Assembly: GCA_016718315.1 (NCBI GenBank)
Contig: JADKDV010000004.1
Location: 124,001 to 188,000, forward strand
Direction: 5' to 3'
Length of the DNA stretch: 64,000 bases
Source: Candidatus Obscuribacter sp.
GTDB lineage: Bacteria > Cyanobacteriota > Vampirovibrionia > Obscuribacterales > Obscuribacteraceae
Made by a program: the position numbers and the translations under genes
Shown: piece by piece, positions 1-7,784 of the stretch
Layout of the letters: the number at the start of each line of letters is the position of its first letter
Position numbering within the stretch: position 1 is the first letter of the stretch
Notes under the pieces: generated by a model
Seen by the model: only the letters and a program-made list of their open reading frames with translations
The model's database searches: none
What the model was told of the DNA's origin: nothing

Positions 1-510
1 GGTAAGTCGTCCATATTGAGAGCCATAGCGGGTCTCTGGGTGACAGGTCATGGCCGCGTGGTCAGACCGGCCTTTAGCGACATGATGTTTTTGCCGCAAA
101 GACCTTATGTGCCGGCCAGCACTTTGCGCGATGCGCTGTGCTATCCGCGCACTCGCAGTTGTGCCACTGATAGTGAGCTCATAGCCCACCTCAAGCTCGT
201 CAATCTGGCCGACCTGCCAGCTCGAGTTGGTGGCCTTGATGTCGAGCGTAACTGGAGAGAATTTCTCTCAGTTGGTGAACAGCAGCGCTTGAGCTTTGCT
301 CGACTGCTTATGGCCAGACCGCGCTATGCCATCGTCGACGAAGCTACATCAGCCCTTGATGTGGACAACGAGAAGTTGCTCTACACCATTCTGGCAGCCA
401 GCGGTAGCACTCTCATCAGTGTCGGTCACAGACCATCTCTGGTGGAACACCACAGTCTCGTCCTTGAGCTTATTGGTGACGGCAGCTGGCGTCTTATTCA
501 CCGCAATTAG
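1..510 (+). CDS. ABC transporter ATP-binding domain (C-terminal fragment, SbmA/BacA/YddA-type)
   Basis: This gene is cut by the left edge of the window. Reading frame 1 is open from base 1 and begins with the GKSS of the Walker A loop. In order follow a Q-loop (LPQRPY), the signature LSVGEQQRLSFARLL, Walker B YAIVDEATSALD and a switch histidine in SVGHRPS. The combination LPQRPY...STLRDALCYP with LSVGEQQRLSFARLL is typical of the fused permease-ATPase family that includes SbmA/BacA, YddA and the peroxisomal ABCD proteins, which move peptides, cobalamin or fatty acyl compounds. The permease half lies outside the window, so the substrate cannot be inferred. A hairpin directly after the stop probably ends the transcript. 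Confidence 0.85.
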   Translation, partial: GKSSILRAIAGLWVTGHGRVVRPAFSDMMFLPQRPYVPASTLRDALCYPRTRSCATDSELIAHLKLVNLADLPARVGGLDVERNWREFLSVGEQQRLSFARLLMARPRYAIVDEATSALDVDNEKLLYTILAASGSTLISVGHRPSLVEHHSLVLELIGDGSWRLIHRN

Positions 511-535
511 AGAGGCATTCGTTGATTGCCTCTCT
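509..535 (+). terminator. Hairpin after ABC transporter gene
   Basis: A perfect 9-bp stem (AGAGAGGCA / TGCCTCTCT) with a 9-nt loop begins inside the stop codon of the ABC gene. No long T-run follows, so it may be a weak terminator or an mRNA 3' stabiliser. Confidence 0.45.
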
Positions 536-675
536 GCCTGAGCTTTGACTCGGCAAAAACAAACACGCATATCCTCACCGTGGCAAAAGTATTCACCACC
601 TCAATGGCAGCTCAAAGCGCCTTACGGTGGGCTTTTGTCATAAATCTCGTCTGACAAATCTAACGGAGCAATCCC

Positions 676-2097
676 GTGAAGACTTATAAACCCAAGGCTA
701 ATGCCGCAGCTGTTTTGGCAAACAGTCTGCCACAAATCAGTCGCGCCGACGAACTCATGCTTGAGTCTGTCTCGCGCGCTCACTTCCAGTATTTTGTCGA
801 CTACCAGGACAAGGACACCGGTCTGATTTTGGACCGCACCCGTGCCGGCGGACCTGCCACCATAGCTGGTGTAGGTTTTGCCCTCACTGCCTACGCCATA
901 GCCAGTGAGCGTTTTTGGATCAGTCGCAAAGAAGCTCTGGACTACACTGTCCGCGTCCTCGAAGTGCTTGCACGCGTGCCGCAAGGTGACGCTATCCAGG
1001 GCACAAACGGTTACCGCGGCTTCTTCTACCACTTCCTCGACCCCAAGACCGGAGAGCGCGCTACCGCTCCCCAATTTTGGAATAGTGAGCTGTCCAGCAT
1101 TGACACCGCCCTGCTGATGATGGGTGTGCGCTTTGCTATCAACTACTGGCGCGGCCGCAATGCTCGCGAAAAGTATGTGCGCGACACTGGTCGGGCGCTT
1201 TATGACCGAGTGGAGTGGGACTGGTTGGTGCGTGAAGTACCCGCCGGTAAAAACGAACTCGGTCGCGATGTGCCGGCAGGCCAGGTCATTGGTCATGGCT
1301 GGAGCCCAGAGAGCGGTCTTATCCGCAGTGTCTATCGTGGTTATAGCGAGGCCCTGGCACTCTATCTCCTGGCTCTTGGTGCCACCAAGCATAAGGTGAC
1401 TGCCGCTCTCTGGCAGGGTCTTATCGGTCATGAAGTGGCCACCACCCACATGGGTGAGACCTATATCGCCATGCCTGGTACGCCACTCTTTTGCTATCAG
1501 TATCCGCATTGCTGGGTTGACTTCCGCGGCATCAAAGACGATGTTAACCGCAGACTCGGCTTCGACTATTGGCAAAACAGTGTGCGAGCGACAGTAGCTC
1601 AGCACAAGTATGCTCGCCAAAACCCCAATAAGTTTGTCGGTTACGACCGTCACAACTGGGGGCTTACTGCTTGTGACGGACCTGGCGATGCCAAACAGCA
1701 AGTCGGCGACCGGCTTGTGACCTTCCGCTGGTACAGCGAGCGTGGCGCCCCTGATGGCTTTGACGATGGTACCATCGCTCCGACCGCGGCGCTCAGCTCT
1801 CTGCCGTATGCACCAAAGGCGGTGCTGTCGACACTGCGCTACTGGCTCAAAAACCGGGCGGACCTCTACTCTGTGCACGGCTTTGCCGATGCCTTCAACG
1901 ACTCCTTTAAGGACGGCGACAAGGCCGGTTGGGTGGGCACAGATCGTCTGGCCATCGACCAGGGACCGGTCATCCTGATGATCGAAAACTACCGTACTGG
2001 CCGTATCTGGGAGGTGATGAAGCGTGACCCGGTCATGCGTCGCGCTCTCAAGCGAGCCAACTTTAAGGGCGGCTGGCTCGACGCCACGACCCGCTAA
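676..2097 (+). CDS. Glycoamylase-domain protein, GH144-like (putative beta-1,2-glucanase)
   Basis: The 473-residue protein matches the 'Glycoamylase' (alpha/alpha)6-barrel domain of GH144 endo-beta-1,2-glucanases and of the C-terminal region of cyclic beta-1,2-glucan synthases. Visible family features are an N-terminal helix with HFQYFVDYQD, the segment GFFYHFLD, the SELSSIDTALLMMG helix, HGWSPESG, and the late NRADLYSVHGFADAFN and GPVILMIENYRTG segments. There is no obvious signal peptide, so a cytoplasmic site is likely. The start is a GTG with GGAG 7 nt upstream. It is the first gene of a set with a GH1 enzyme and a large six-hairpin glycosidase, which supports oligosaccharide breakdown. 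The family call is from recognition; the exact linkage specificity is inferred. Confidence 0.8.
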   Translation: MKTYKPKANAAAVLANSLPQISRADELMLESVSRAHFQYFVDYQDKDTGLILDRTRAGGPATIAGVGFALTAYAIASERFWISRKEALDYTVRVLEVLARVPQGDAIQGTNGYRGFFYHFLDPKTGERATAPQFWNSELSSIDTALLMMGVRFAINYWRGRNAREKYVRDTGRALYDRVEWDWLVREVPAGKNELGRDVPAGQVIGHGWSPESGLIRSVYRGYSEALALYLLALGATKHKVTAALWQGLIGHEVATTHMGETYIAMPGTPLFCYQYPHCWVDFRGIKDDVNRRLGFDYWQNSVRATVAQHKYARQNPNKFVGYDRHNWGLTACDGPGDAKQQVGDRLVTFRWYSERGAPDGFDDGTIAPTAALSSLPYAPKAVLSTLRYWLKNRADLYSVHGFADAFNDSFKDGDKAGWVGTDRLAIDQGPVILMIENYRTGRIWEVMKRDPVMRRALKRANFKGGWLDATTR

Positions 2098-2113
2098 CTA
2101 CAGGGGACTGATT

Positions 2114-3565
2114 ATGAAAAACGCAAAAGCAAAAAACTCATTAGCGCAAAAGGGCAACCAGTCAAAGAGCGCCAAGCCTAATTCAAAGCCATATCAAGTT
2201 CGGCGCTTTGACCTGCCCAAAAACTTTGTCTTCGGTGCTTCCACTTCGGCTTATCAGATTGAGGGCTCAGTGGACACAGATGGACGCGGTCCCTCCATCT
2301 GGGAGAAGTATTTTAGCGAGCGCCCGGATCTCGATAATGGCTCGGTGGCTTGCGATCATTACGGCCGTATGCAAGAAGACGTGCAGATGATCAAGGACAT
2401 GGGTCTCAAAGCCTATCGCTTCTCGGTCTCCTGGTCGCGCATCATGCCCACCGGTCGTGGCCAGGTCAATGAGCAGGGGCTTAAGTTTTATAGCCAGCTT
2501 GTGGACCTGCTCCTGGCTAGTGGCATCGAGCCCTACATCACGCTCTATCACTGGGATTTGCCCCTGGCGCTCCAGGAGGAGTTTGGCGGCTGGGAGAGTC
2601 GGGAAGTAGCCCAGTATTTTGCTGACTACTCTGTTGTTGTCGCTCATCATCTCGGCGACAGAGTCAAGTACTGGTGTACATTTAACGAGCCCGAAGTGAT
2701 TGTGGCTGGTTATATCGGCACCGGGCTTGCTCCTGGCCTCAATGATATGACCAAACGCACCAGGGTGATTCACAACCTGCTGTATGCTCACGGTCTGAGC
2801 ACCCGCGCCATGCGTGAGGTGTATCCCAAAAACAAGTACGGCATTGTCCTCAATCTCGTGCCCATCGAGCCTGATGATGCTGGTAGTGCCCAGGCGGTGA
2901 GTAATGCCCGGCGCCGCTGGCTCTCTAACTATGCTGTCTATCTGGAGGCTCTGCTCAAGGGGCGTTACCCTGACGTGGTGCTTGCTGAGATGGCAGCTAA
3001 TGGCATCGAGCCTGTCCCCGGTGACATGTCTCTCATCGCTCAGTCTCTCGATTATCTCGGCGTCAACTGGTACTTGCGTTTTGTCGTCGACAAAAACGAC
3101 AACATCGTGCCTGTGCCTGGTGCCGAGCTGACTCAGATGGGCTGGGAAATGCATCCGGCAGCGCTGACGCGCATGCTCGTATCGATGAGTAAGGAATACC
3201 ACCTGCCGCCCATCTACATCACCGAAAACGGTGCTGCTCTCGATGACAAAGTCGAGGAGGGTCGCATCCATGACCGCCGTCGTACTCAGTATCTCTATGA
3301 GCACATCCAGGCTCTGGAGGCGGCAAGCGTCCAGGGTGTTAACATCCGTGGCTATTTTGCCTGGAGTCTGATGGACAACCTGGAGTGGTCGCTTGGTTAC
3401 AAGATGACCTTTGGTATTGTCCATGTCGACCGCCACACACTTTTGCGCACGGTCAAGGACAGTGGACGCTTTTACGGCAAACTGATTGCCCTGCATCACA
3501 AAAAGCGCAAAAAGTCTGAGCGCTCCGGCAAGGGCAAAAAAGGCAGCAAAAGGGCAAAGCAATGA
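2114..3565 (+). CDS. GH1 family beta-glucosidase
   Basis: A complete GH1 (alpha/beta)8-barrel enzyme of 483 residues. The entry motif FVFGASTSAYQIEG, the acid/base Glu in TFNEPE (about residue 192) and the nucleophile Glu in YITENG (about residue 371) are all present, as is the late WSLMDNLEWSLGY substrate-binding segment. It should release glucose or a related sugar from the non-reducing end of beta-linked oligosaccharides in the cytoplasm. The ATG at 2114 is preferred over an upstream in-frame start because a GGGGA site lies just upstream and the extra residues overlap the previous gene. Residues 1-28 and the last 25 are lysine-rich and low complexity, outside the fold. The stop overlaps the next start in an ATGA. 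Confidence 0.93.
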   Translation: MKNAKAKNSLAQKGNQSKSAKPNSKPYQVRRFDLPKNFVFGASTSAYQIEGSVDTDGRGPSIWEKYFSERPDLDNGSVACDHYGRMQEDVQMIKDMGLKAYRFSVSWSRIMPTGRGQVNEQGLKFYSQLVDLLLASGIEPYITLYHWDLPLALQEEFGGWESREVAQYFADYSVVVAHHLGDRVKYWCTFNEPEVIVAGYIGTGLAPGLNDMTKRTRVIHNLLYAHGLSTRAMREVYPKNKYGIVLNLVPIEPDDAGSAQAVSNARRRWLSNYAVYLEALLKGRYPDVVLAEMAANGIEPVPGDMSLIAQSLDYLGVNWYLRFVVDKNDNIVPVPGAELTQMGWEMHPAALTRMLVSMSKEYHLPPIYITENGAALDDKVEEGRIHDRRRTQYLYEHIQALEAASVQGVNIRGYFAWSLMDNLEWSLGYKMTFGIVHVDRHTLLRTVKDSGRFYGKLIALHHKKRKKSERSGKGKKGSKRAKQ

Positions 3566-6500
3566 CTATAAATCGGCGTTCAATTTTACTGCGTAACGCC
3601 AATCTAATTGTCACCGATGGCGTCAAAGCCTCAGTCAGTATTGTCAAACGTGGCTCTGTGCCAGCGCTCAAGCTCGATTATGAGTTTAGCGGTGCTGGCT
3701 ATGCCACGGTGCGACTGCCTGTTTCTATCGATTTGCCGGGCAACTTCGCCTTTCGCTTCCAGACCTGGGGCGTAGGTCCGCGCAATACTCTGGAGTTTAA
3801 GGTGCTCGATGCATCCACCGACAATGTCTGGTGGGTGCACCGTGCCAACCATGCCTTTAGCTCCACACCGGTGTCGCTGATCAACAAGCGGCGCCACTTT
3901 TGGTATGCCTGGGGACCGCAGCGAGAGTTGTTTGGTCATGCTGCTTTTGTTGACCTTACTGTCACTGCCACCACAGGTGGTAAGGGCACGGTTTACTTTA
4001 GCCAGCTCATCTTTGAAGAACTGCCCGAGCCTCTTGCCGCCACTACACCAGTAGTGACCGCTAGCTCTGGTAAGAAGTCTGCCCAGTCAGTGCTTGATAA
4101 TGACCCTGCTACTCAGTGGCGCAGCACGCGCCCTGGGCGGCAGACTATCAAGATGGATCTTGGCTCTGCGCGTGAGTTTGGCGGTCTGGTCGTGGATTTT
4201 GGCGACCAGTATGCCACAGACTATGAGGTGCAAATCCAGGCTTGCAACGCCGAGGGTCGCTGTTCTAATCGCTGGACCACAGTGGACCATGGCGCCGCAT
4301 CAGCACCTGGCAAAGCCTATCATTTCCTCCCTGAGTGCGAGGCTCGCGCGCTCAGGCTTGTTTTTAAAAGCAGTGCGCATGCCTCTGGGCATTACAGTGT
4401 GCGCCAAATCACATTGCAGCCGCTTGCTTTTGGCAGTTCTCAGAGCCGCTTCTTGCGTCATGTCGCTCGCGAGCTGCCACCCGGGCTCAACCCTCGCTAC
4501 TTCCAGGATGAGCAAAGTCTCTGGACTGTCATTGGTGTCAGTGGCAGCAAGCAAGAAGGGCTAATCAACGAGCAAGGACTGCTTGAACTTGGTCGCGGTC
4601 TGCCCAGTATTGACGCTTTTGTCGCGATTGATGATGGCGCTCAAAGCCGGCTCCTTACCTGGCATGATGGCGTACACTCACAGTCTCTGGCTAGCGGCTA
4701 TCTGCCTGTGCCCCAGGTGGAGCGCTGGCACAAAGCTGAGCAGGTCAGTCTGACAGTGGCTAGCTGTGCTCATTTGATTGGACCGGAGCAGTATGCCGAT
4801 AGTGCTATTTATGCTCGCTATACTGTCAAAAATCATGGCGGTGAGCGGCGCAAAGGTAGCCTGCATCTGGCACTGCGTCCGCTTCAAGTCAATCCTCCCT
4901 GGCAGTTTCTCAACATCCCCGGGGGCTTCACTCCGGTCTATGAGCTATCTATCGCCTCTACCAGAGACGCTCTTGATGGCTCTGTGGTTGCTCCCAGGGG
5001 TGGCGCCAGTGCTCAGTCTAGCAGCGATCGTCTGGTCCTGGCTGGAGATCAGTTGACCCAACCTGGTATGAGAGGCGGTCGTTTTGCTCTCAAGTTGTCG
5101 CCGCCTGCCGACCGTGCCGGTGTCACCACATTTGGTGCCGGTGATGTGGTCAGGCATTTGCGTCAGTGTAGTGTGCCGCAAGCACAGACTGTCAGCGATA
5201 AGCGCGGCATGGCTAGTGCTCTGATGGTCTACGACTTTGACCTTGAGCCTGGCGCTGAGTATGTAGTTACGCTGGCCTTGCCCTACAGCGATAATGCCGA
5301 GACCGGACTTGTGCCTGCCGACGCTGCTTTTGCTGCCTGTAAGGAGCACTGGCTCAGTCAGCTTGGTGCTGTCAAAATCACCGCACCGGCAGCTCAGTCT
5401 CTTATCGATACGCTCAAAAGCCAGCTTGCTTATATCCTCATCAACCGTGATGGAGTAGCCGTGCAGCCTGGCTCCCGTTGTTACAGACGCACCTGGATCC
5501 GGGATGGATCGCTCACCTGTACTGCCTTACTACAGTTTGGCTTTACCGGTGAGGTGCGTCAGTTTATCGAATGGTTTGGCGGTTACCTTTATCCCTCTGG
5601 TAAGGTGCCCTGCTGTGTCGATAAGCGCGGCGCAGACCCAACCCCCGAGCATGACAGCCACGGACAGTTTATCTATTTGTGCATGGAGTACTACCGGCAC
5701 ACTGGAGACATTGCTTTTGTGGCTGAGCATTTTGGTCAGATGGTCAAGGCTGTCGACTATATCGACTATCTGCGCAGTCAGAGACTGACAGCTCAATACG
5801 CCGATGAGACTGGTGGTAAGCATCATCTTTATGGCATCCTGCCTGAGTCAATCAGTCATGAAGGCTACTCGGCTAAGCCTGCCCACTCCTACTGGGACGA
5901 TATCTTTGCCCTGCAAGGTCTGTCTGATGCCCTGACTGCCTGTCGTATCCTCAAGGATGCAACAGCTACAGGGCCAAATCTCCAGAGCGCTGCCCCAATT
6001 GCCACCGCGCAGTTTGACCGCCTGAGCGCTATCTATGAGGAGTTTAAGCAGGCTTATCTGGCATCGATTAAGCACTCGATGCAGCACCATGGTATTGACT
6101 TTATCCCGGGTGCCGCTGACCTTGGTGACAGTGATGCCACATCGGTGACTGTTGCTCTAGACCCTGGTGATGTGCTGATGGACGCGCTGCCTAGTGAGGT
6201 GGAGCGTACTTTTGAGCACTACTGGCAGTACTTTTGCAAACGCCGAGATGATCAGGTGGCATGGACTGCCTATACACCCTATGAGCACCGTGTCGTCGGT
6301 ACTTTTGTCAGACTGCATCAGATTGAAAGAGCGCACGCTCTGCTCGATTACTTTATGCAGGATAGGAGACCGGCGGGCTTTAATCACTGGGCAGAGGTGG
6401 TCTACCGTGACCCGCTGCATCCTGGCTTTGTGGGCGATGCGCCGCATGGCTGGGTGGGCTCGGACTTTGTGCGTGCAGTGCGCAGTCTCTTTGCTTATGA

Positions 6501-6786
6501 GCACAAGGGTGTGCTTACTCTCTTTGGCGGTGTCAAAGATGAGTGGTTAGCTGAGGGCGTCTGTGTGGACAATCTCGCTACTCACTATGGCGCAGTCAGT
6601 GTCAGAGCCTGGACTACCTCTGTTGGCGTCAGCTATCAGATCCAGGGCGAGATAGCGGCGCCAATGCGCTTGCGTTTGCCCTCTGGCATGCGTAGCGTTA
6701 CTGCCGATGGAGTGGCTGTCACACCGGATTGTCATGGCTATGTCATGGTAAGTCCGGGCAGCGCTCTTGTGGTAGCACTGTATTAA
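3562..6786 (+). CDS. Discoidin-domain six-hairpin glycosidase-like protein
   Basis: A 1074-residue protein translationally coupled (ATGA overlap) to the GH1 gene. Residues 1-155 look like a beta-sandwich carbohydrate-binding region. Residues about 160-285 resemble an F5/8 type C (discoidin) domain (VLDNDPATQWRST, and MDLGSAREFGGLVVDFG). A middle beta region follows, and from about 610 a six-hairpin (alpha/alpha) barrel with YRRTWIRDGSL and PEHDSHGQFIYLCMEYYRHTGD typical of GH15/GH63/GH94-clan proteins. No signal peptide is seen. Its coupling to GH1 and GH144-like genes points to a shared polysaccharide substrate, plausibly a beta-glucan. The exact GH family is not assigned and the enzyme activity is inferred. 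Confidence 0.72.
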   Translation: MTINRRSILLRNANLIVTDGVKASVSIVKRGSVPALKLDYEFSGAGYATVRLPVSIDLPGNFAFRFQTWGVGPRNTLEFKVLDASTDNVWWVHRANHAFSSTPVSLINKRRHFWYAWGPQRELFGHAAFVDLTVTATTGGKGTVYFSQLIFEELPEPLAATTPVVTASSGKKSAQSVLDNDPATQWRSTRPGRQTIKMDLGSAREFGGLVVDFGDQYATDYEVQIQACNAEGRCSNRWTTVDHGAASAPGKAYHFLPECEARALRLVFKSSAHASGHYSVRQITLQPLAFGSSQSRFLRHVARELPPGLNPRYFQDEQSLWTVIGVSGSKQEGLINEQGLLELGRGLPSIDAFVAIDDGAQSRLLTWHDGVHSQSLASGYLPVPQVERWHKAEQVSLTVASCAHLIGPEQYADSAIYARYTVKNHGGERRKGSLHLALRPLQVNPPWQFLNIPGGFTPVYELSIASTRDALDGSVVAPRGGASAQSSSDRLVLAGDQLTQPGMRGGRFALKLSPPADRAGVTTFGAGDVVRHLRQCSVPQAQTVSDKRGMASALMVYDFDLEPGAEYVVTLALPYSDNAETGLVPADAAFAACKEHWLSQLGAVKITAPAAQSLIDTLKSQLAYILINRDGVAVQPGSRCYRRTWIRDGSLTCTALLQFGFTGEVRQFIEWFGGYLYPSGKVPCCVDKRGADPTPEHDSHGQFIYLCMEYYRHTGDIAFVAEHFGQMVKAVDYIDYLRSQRLTAQYADETGGKHHLYGILPESISHEGYSAKPAHSYWDDIFALQGLSDALTACRILKDATATGPNLQSAAPIATAQFDRLSAIYEEFKQAYLASIKHSMQHHGIDFIPGAADLGDSDATSVTVALDPGDVLMDALPSEVERTFEHYWQYFCKRRDDQVAWTAYTPYEHRVVGTFVRLHQIERAHALLDYFMQDRRPAGFNHWAEVVYRDPLHPGFVGDAPHGWVGSDFVRAVRSLFAYEHKGVLTLFGGVKDEWLAEGVCVDNLATHYGAVSVRAWTTSVGVSYQIQGEIAAPMRLRLPSGMRSVTADGVAVTPDCHGYVMVSPGSALVVALY

Positions 6787-6886
6787 CCGTTTACTACCGC
6801 TGACCTTAATCGGTCATTTGGACGGGCGGGATGCTTTGCTCTCGCCTGTCCTCGGGAGCTTGCGCTCTCAAATAATGGAGACCAAT

Positions 6887-7601
6887 ATGCCTCAAAATAA
6901 TAGCGATGCCACTGCTGGTAGTGCGGTAAAGCCGCCTGTAAGCAAAAAGCGTCGTCGTCGCCTCTGCGTGCAAGCACGCGCTAGTAAACAAACCCGCGTC
7001 AGCTGTCCAGGCTTGGCGCATTGAGTTGCACCGCCAGGTCCTGCCTACTGCGGCAAGGGCTGGTTGGGACAAGCTCAAAGCCTCTATTGATGCGGCAATT
7101 GCTGCCAGTACAGAGCCTGTGCTAATCGTCATGACTGGTCTGGCGGCTGGTACTGATCGCCTGCAGATAGAGCGTTTTGCGCTCAATGTGCGCGACTACT
7201 CGGTGCCTGACAATGCCGGTGAGACGGCTCAGGATCAGGTCATCGACCTGTCTCAGCCGGACCTCATTCGTACTCTTGCGCCTTTGCCGGAGTTGCGTCA
7301 AGCAATTTTGCGCCAGGGCTTTCCCTGTCGTATTTCCAATCATGCCGGTACTTTTATCTGCAATGAGCTGTACTTTAAAGCTATGGCTTATGTGCGACAT
7401 AACCCGCGCGTAGCCGGCATTGTCTTTGTCCACGTGCCAATGCTTGAGCAATTTGCTGCTACTTGTGAGCTTTACGGCTCCATGGCGGTCTCGCGCAAGG
7501 CTCTCAATGTGAGAGGCTCAGCGGAGCGTCAGGTAGCGCTTTTGCGTCAAGCCATGGTGGCCTTAATCTTTGCTCTCAGTGAGTTAACTGTACGGGCCTG
7601 A
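6887..7601 (+). pseudogene. pcp: Pyroglutamyl-peptidase I-like gene with a +1 frame break
   Basis: The main reading frame (about 6942-7601) encodes a peptidase C15-like protein with all three expected catalytic residues in place: Glu in RLQIERFALN, Cys in NHAGTFICNELYF and His in FVHVP. No start exists in that frame. The ATG at 6887 opens a different frame that runs MPQNN...PPVSKK and ends at 7024. Skipping one base near 6945-6950, at an A5 run, joins ...VSKK to VVVASACKHALV, which fits the first beta strand and the NP[AS]xxA region of C15 enzymes. The total of 715 nt is one base over a multiple of three. It is therefore a broken gene, a sequence error, or less likely a programmed shift. The intact catalytic residues argue for an error or recent mutation. 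The enzyme would remove N-terminal pyroglutamate from peptides. Confidence 0.7.
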
Positions 7602-7617
7602 GTAATCAACTTGTGAG

Positions 7618-7647
7618 GCGATGAGAGTCTTTACCGGCTCTCATCGC
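7618..7647 (+). terminator. Hairpin after pcp-like gene
   Basis: A perfect 10-bp stem GCGATGAGAG / CTCTCATCGC with a 10-nt loop lies 16 nt after the stop, followed by TTT. T-rich sequence comes later (about 7683-7697). Probably an intrinsic terminator. Confidence 0.6.
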
Positions 7648-7784
7648 TTTGCCGGTTTATGGTGGTGAGCAGCCGTTATCAGTTTTTGTTTTTTTTGAAA
7701 GTGGTGATATTATATGGAGTAGTGGAAGTTTGATGGTACGCTAAACAGGGCAATGATAGAGCAATAGCTCGGCGGGATAAGTCA

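Noticed and set aside
622..1878. Long open frame on the minus strand opposite the GH144-like gene
   Set aside because: It mirrors the plus-strand gene through codon bias. It has no ribosome site or recognisable domain, and the plus-strand product clearly matches a family.
2267..3562. 431-codon minus-strand frame opposite the GH1 gene
   Set aside because: A shadow of a protein with unmistakable GH1 catalytic motifs.
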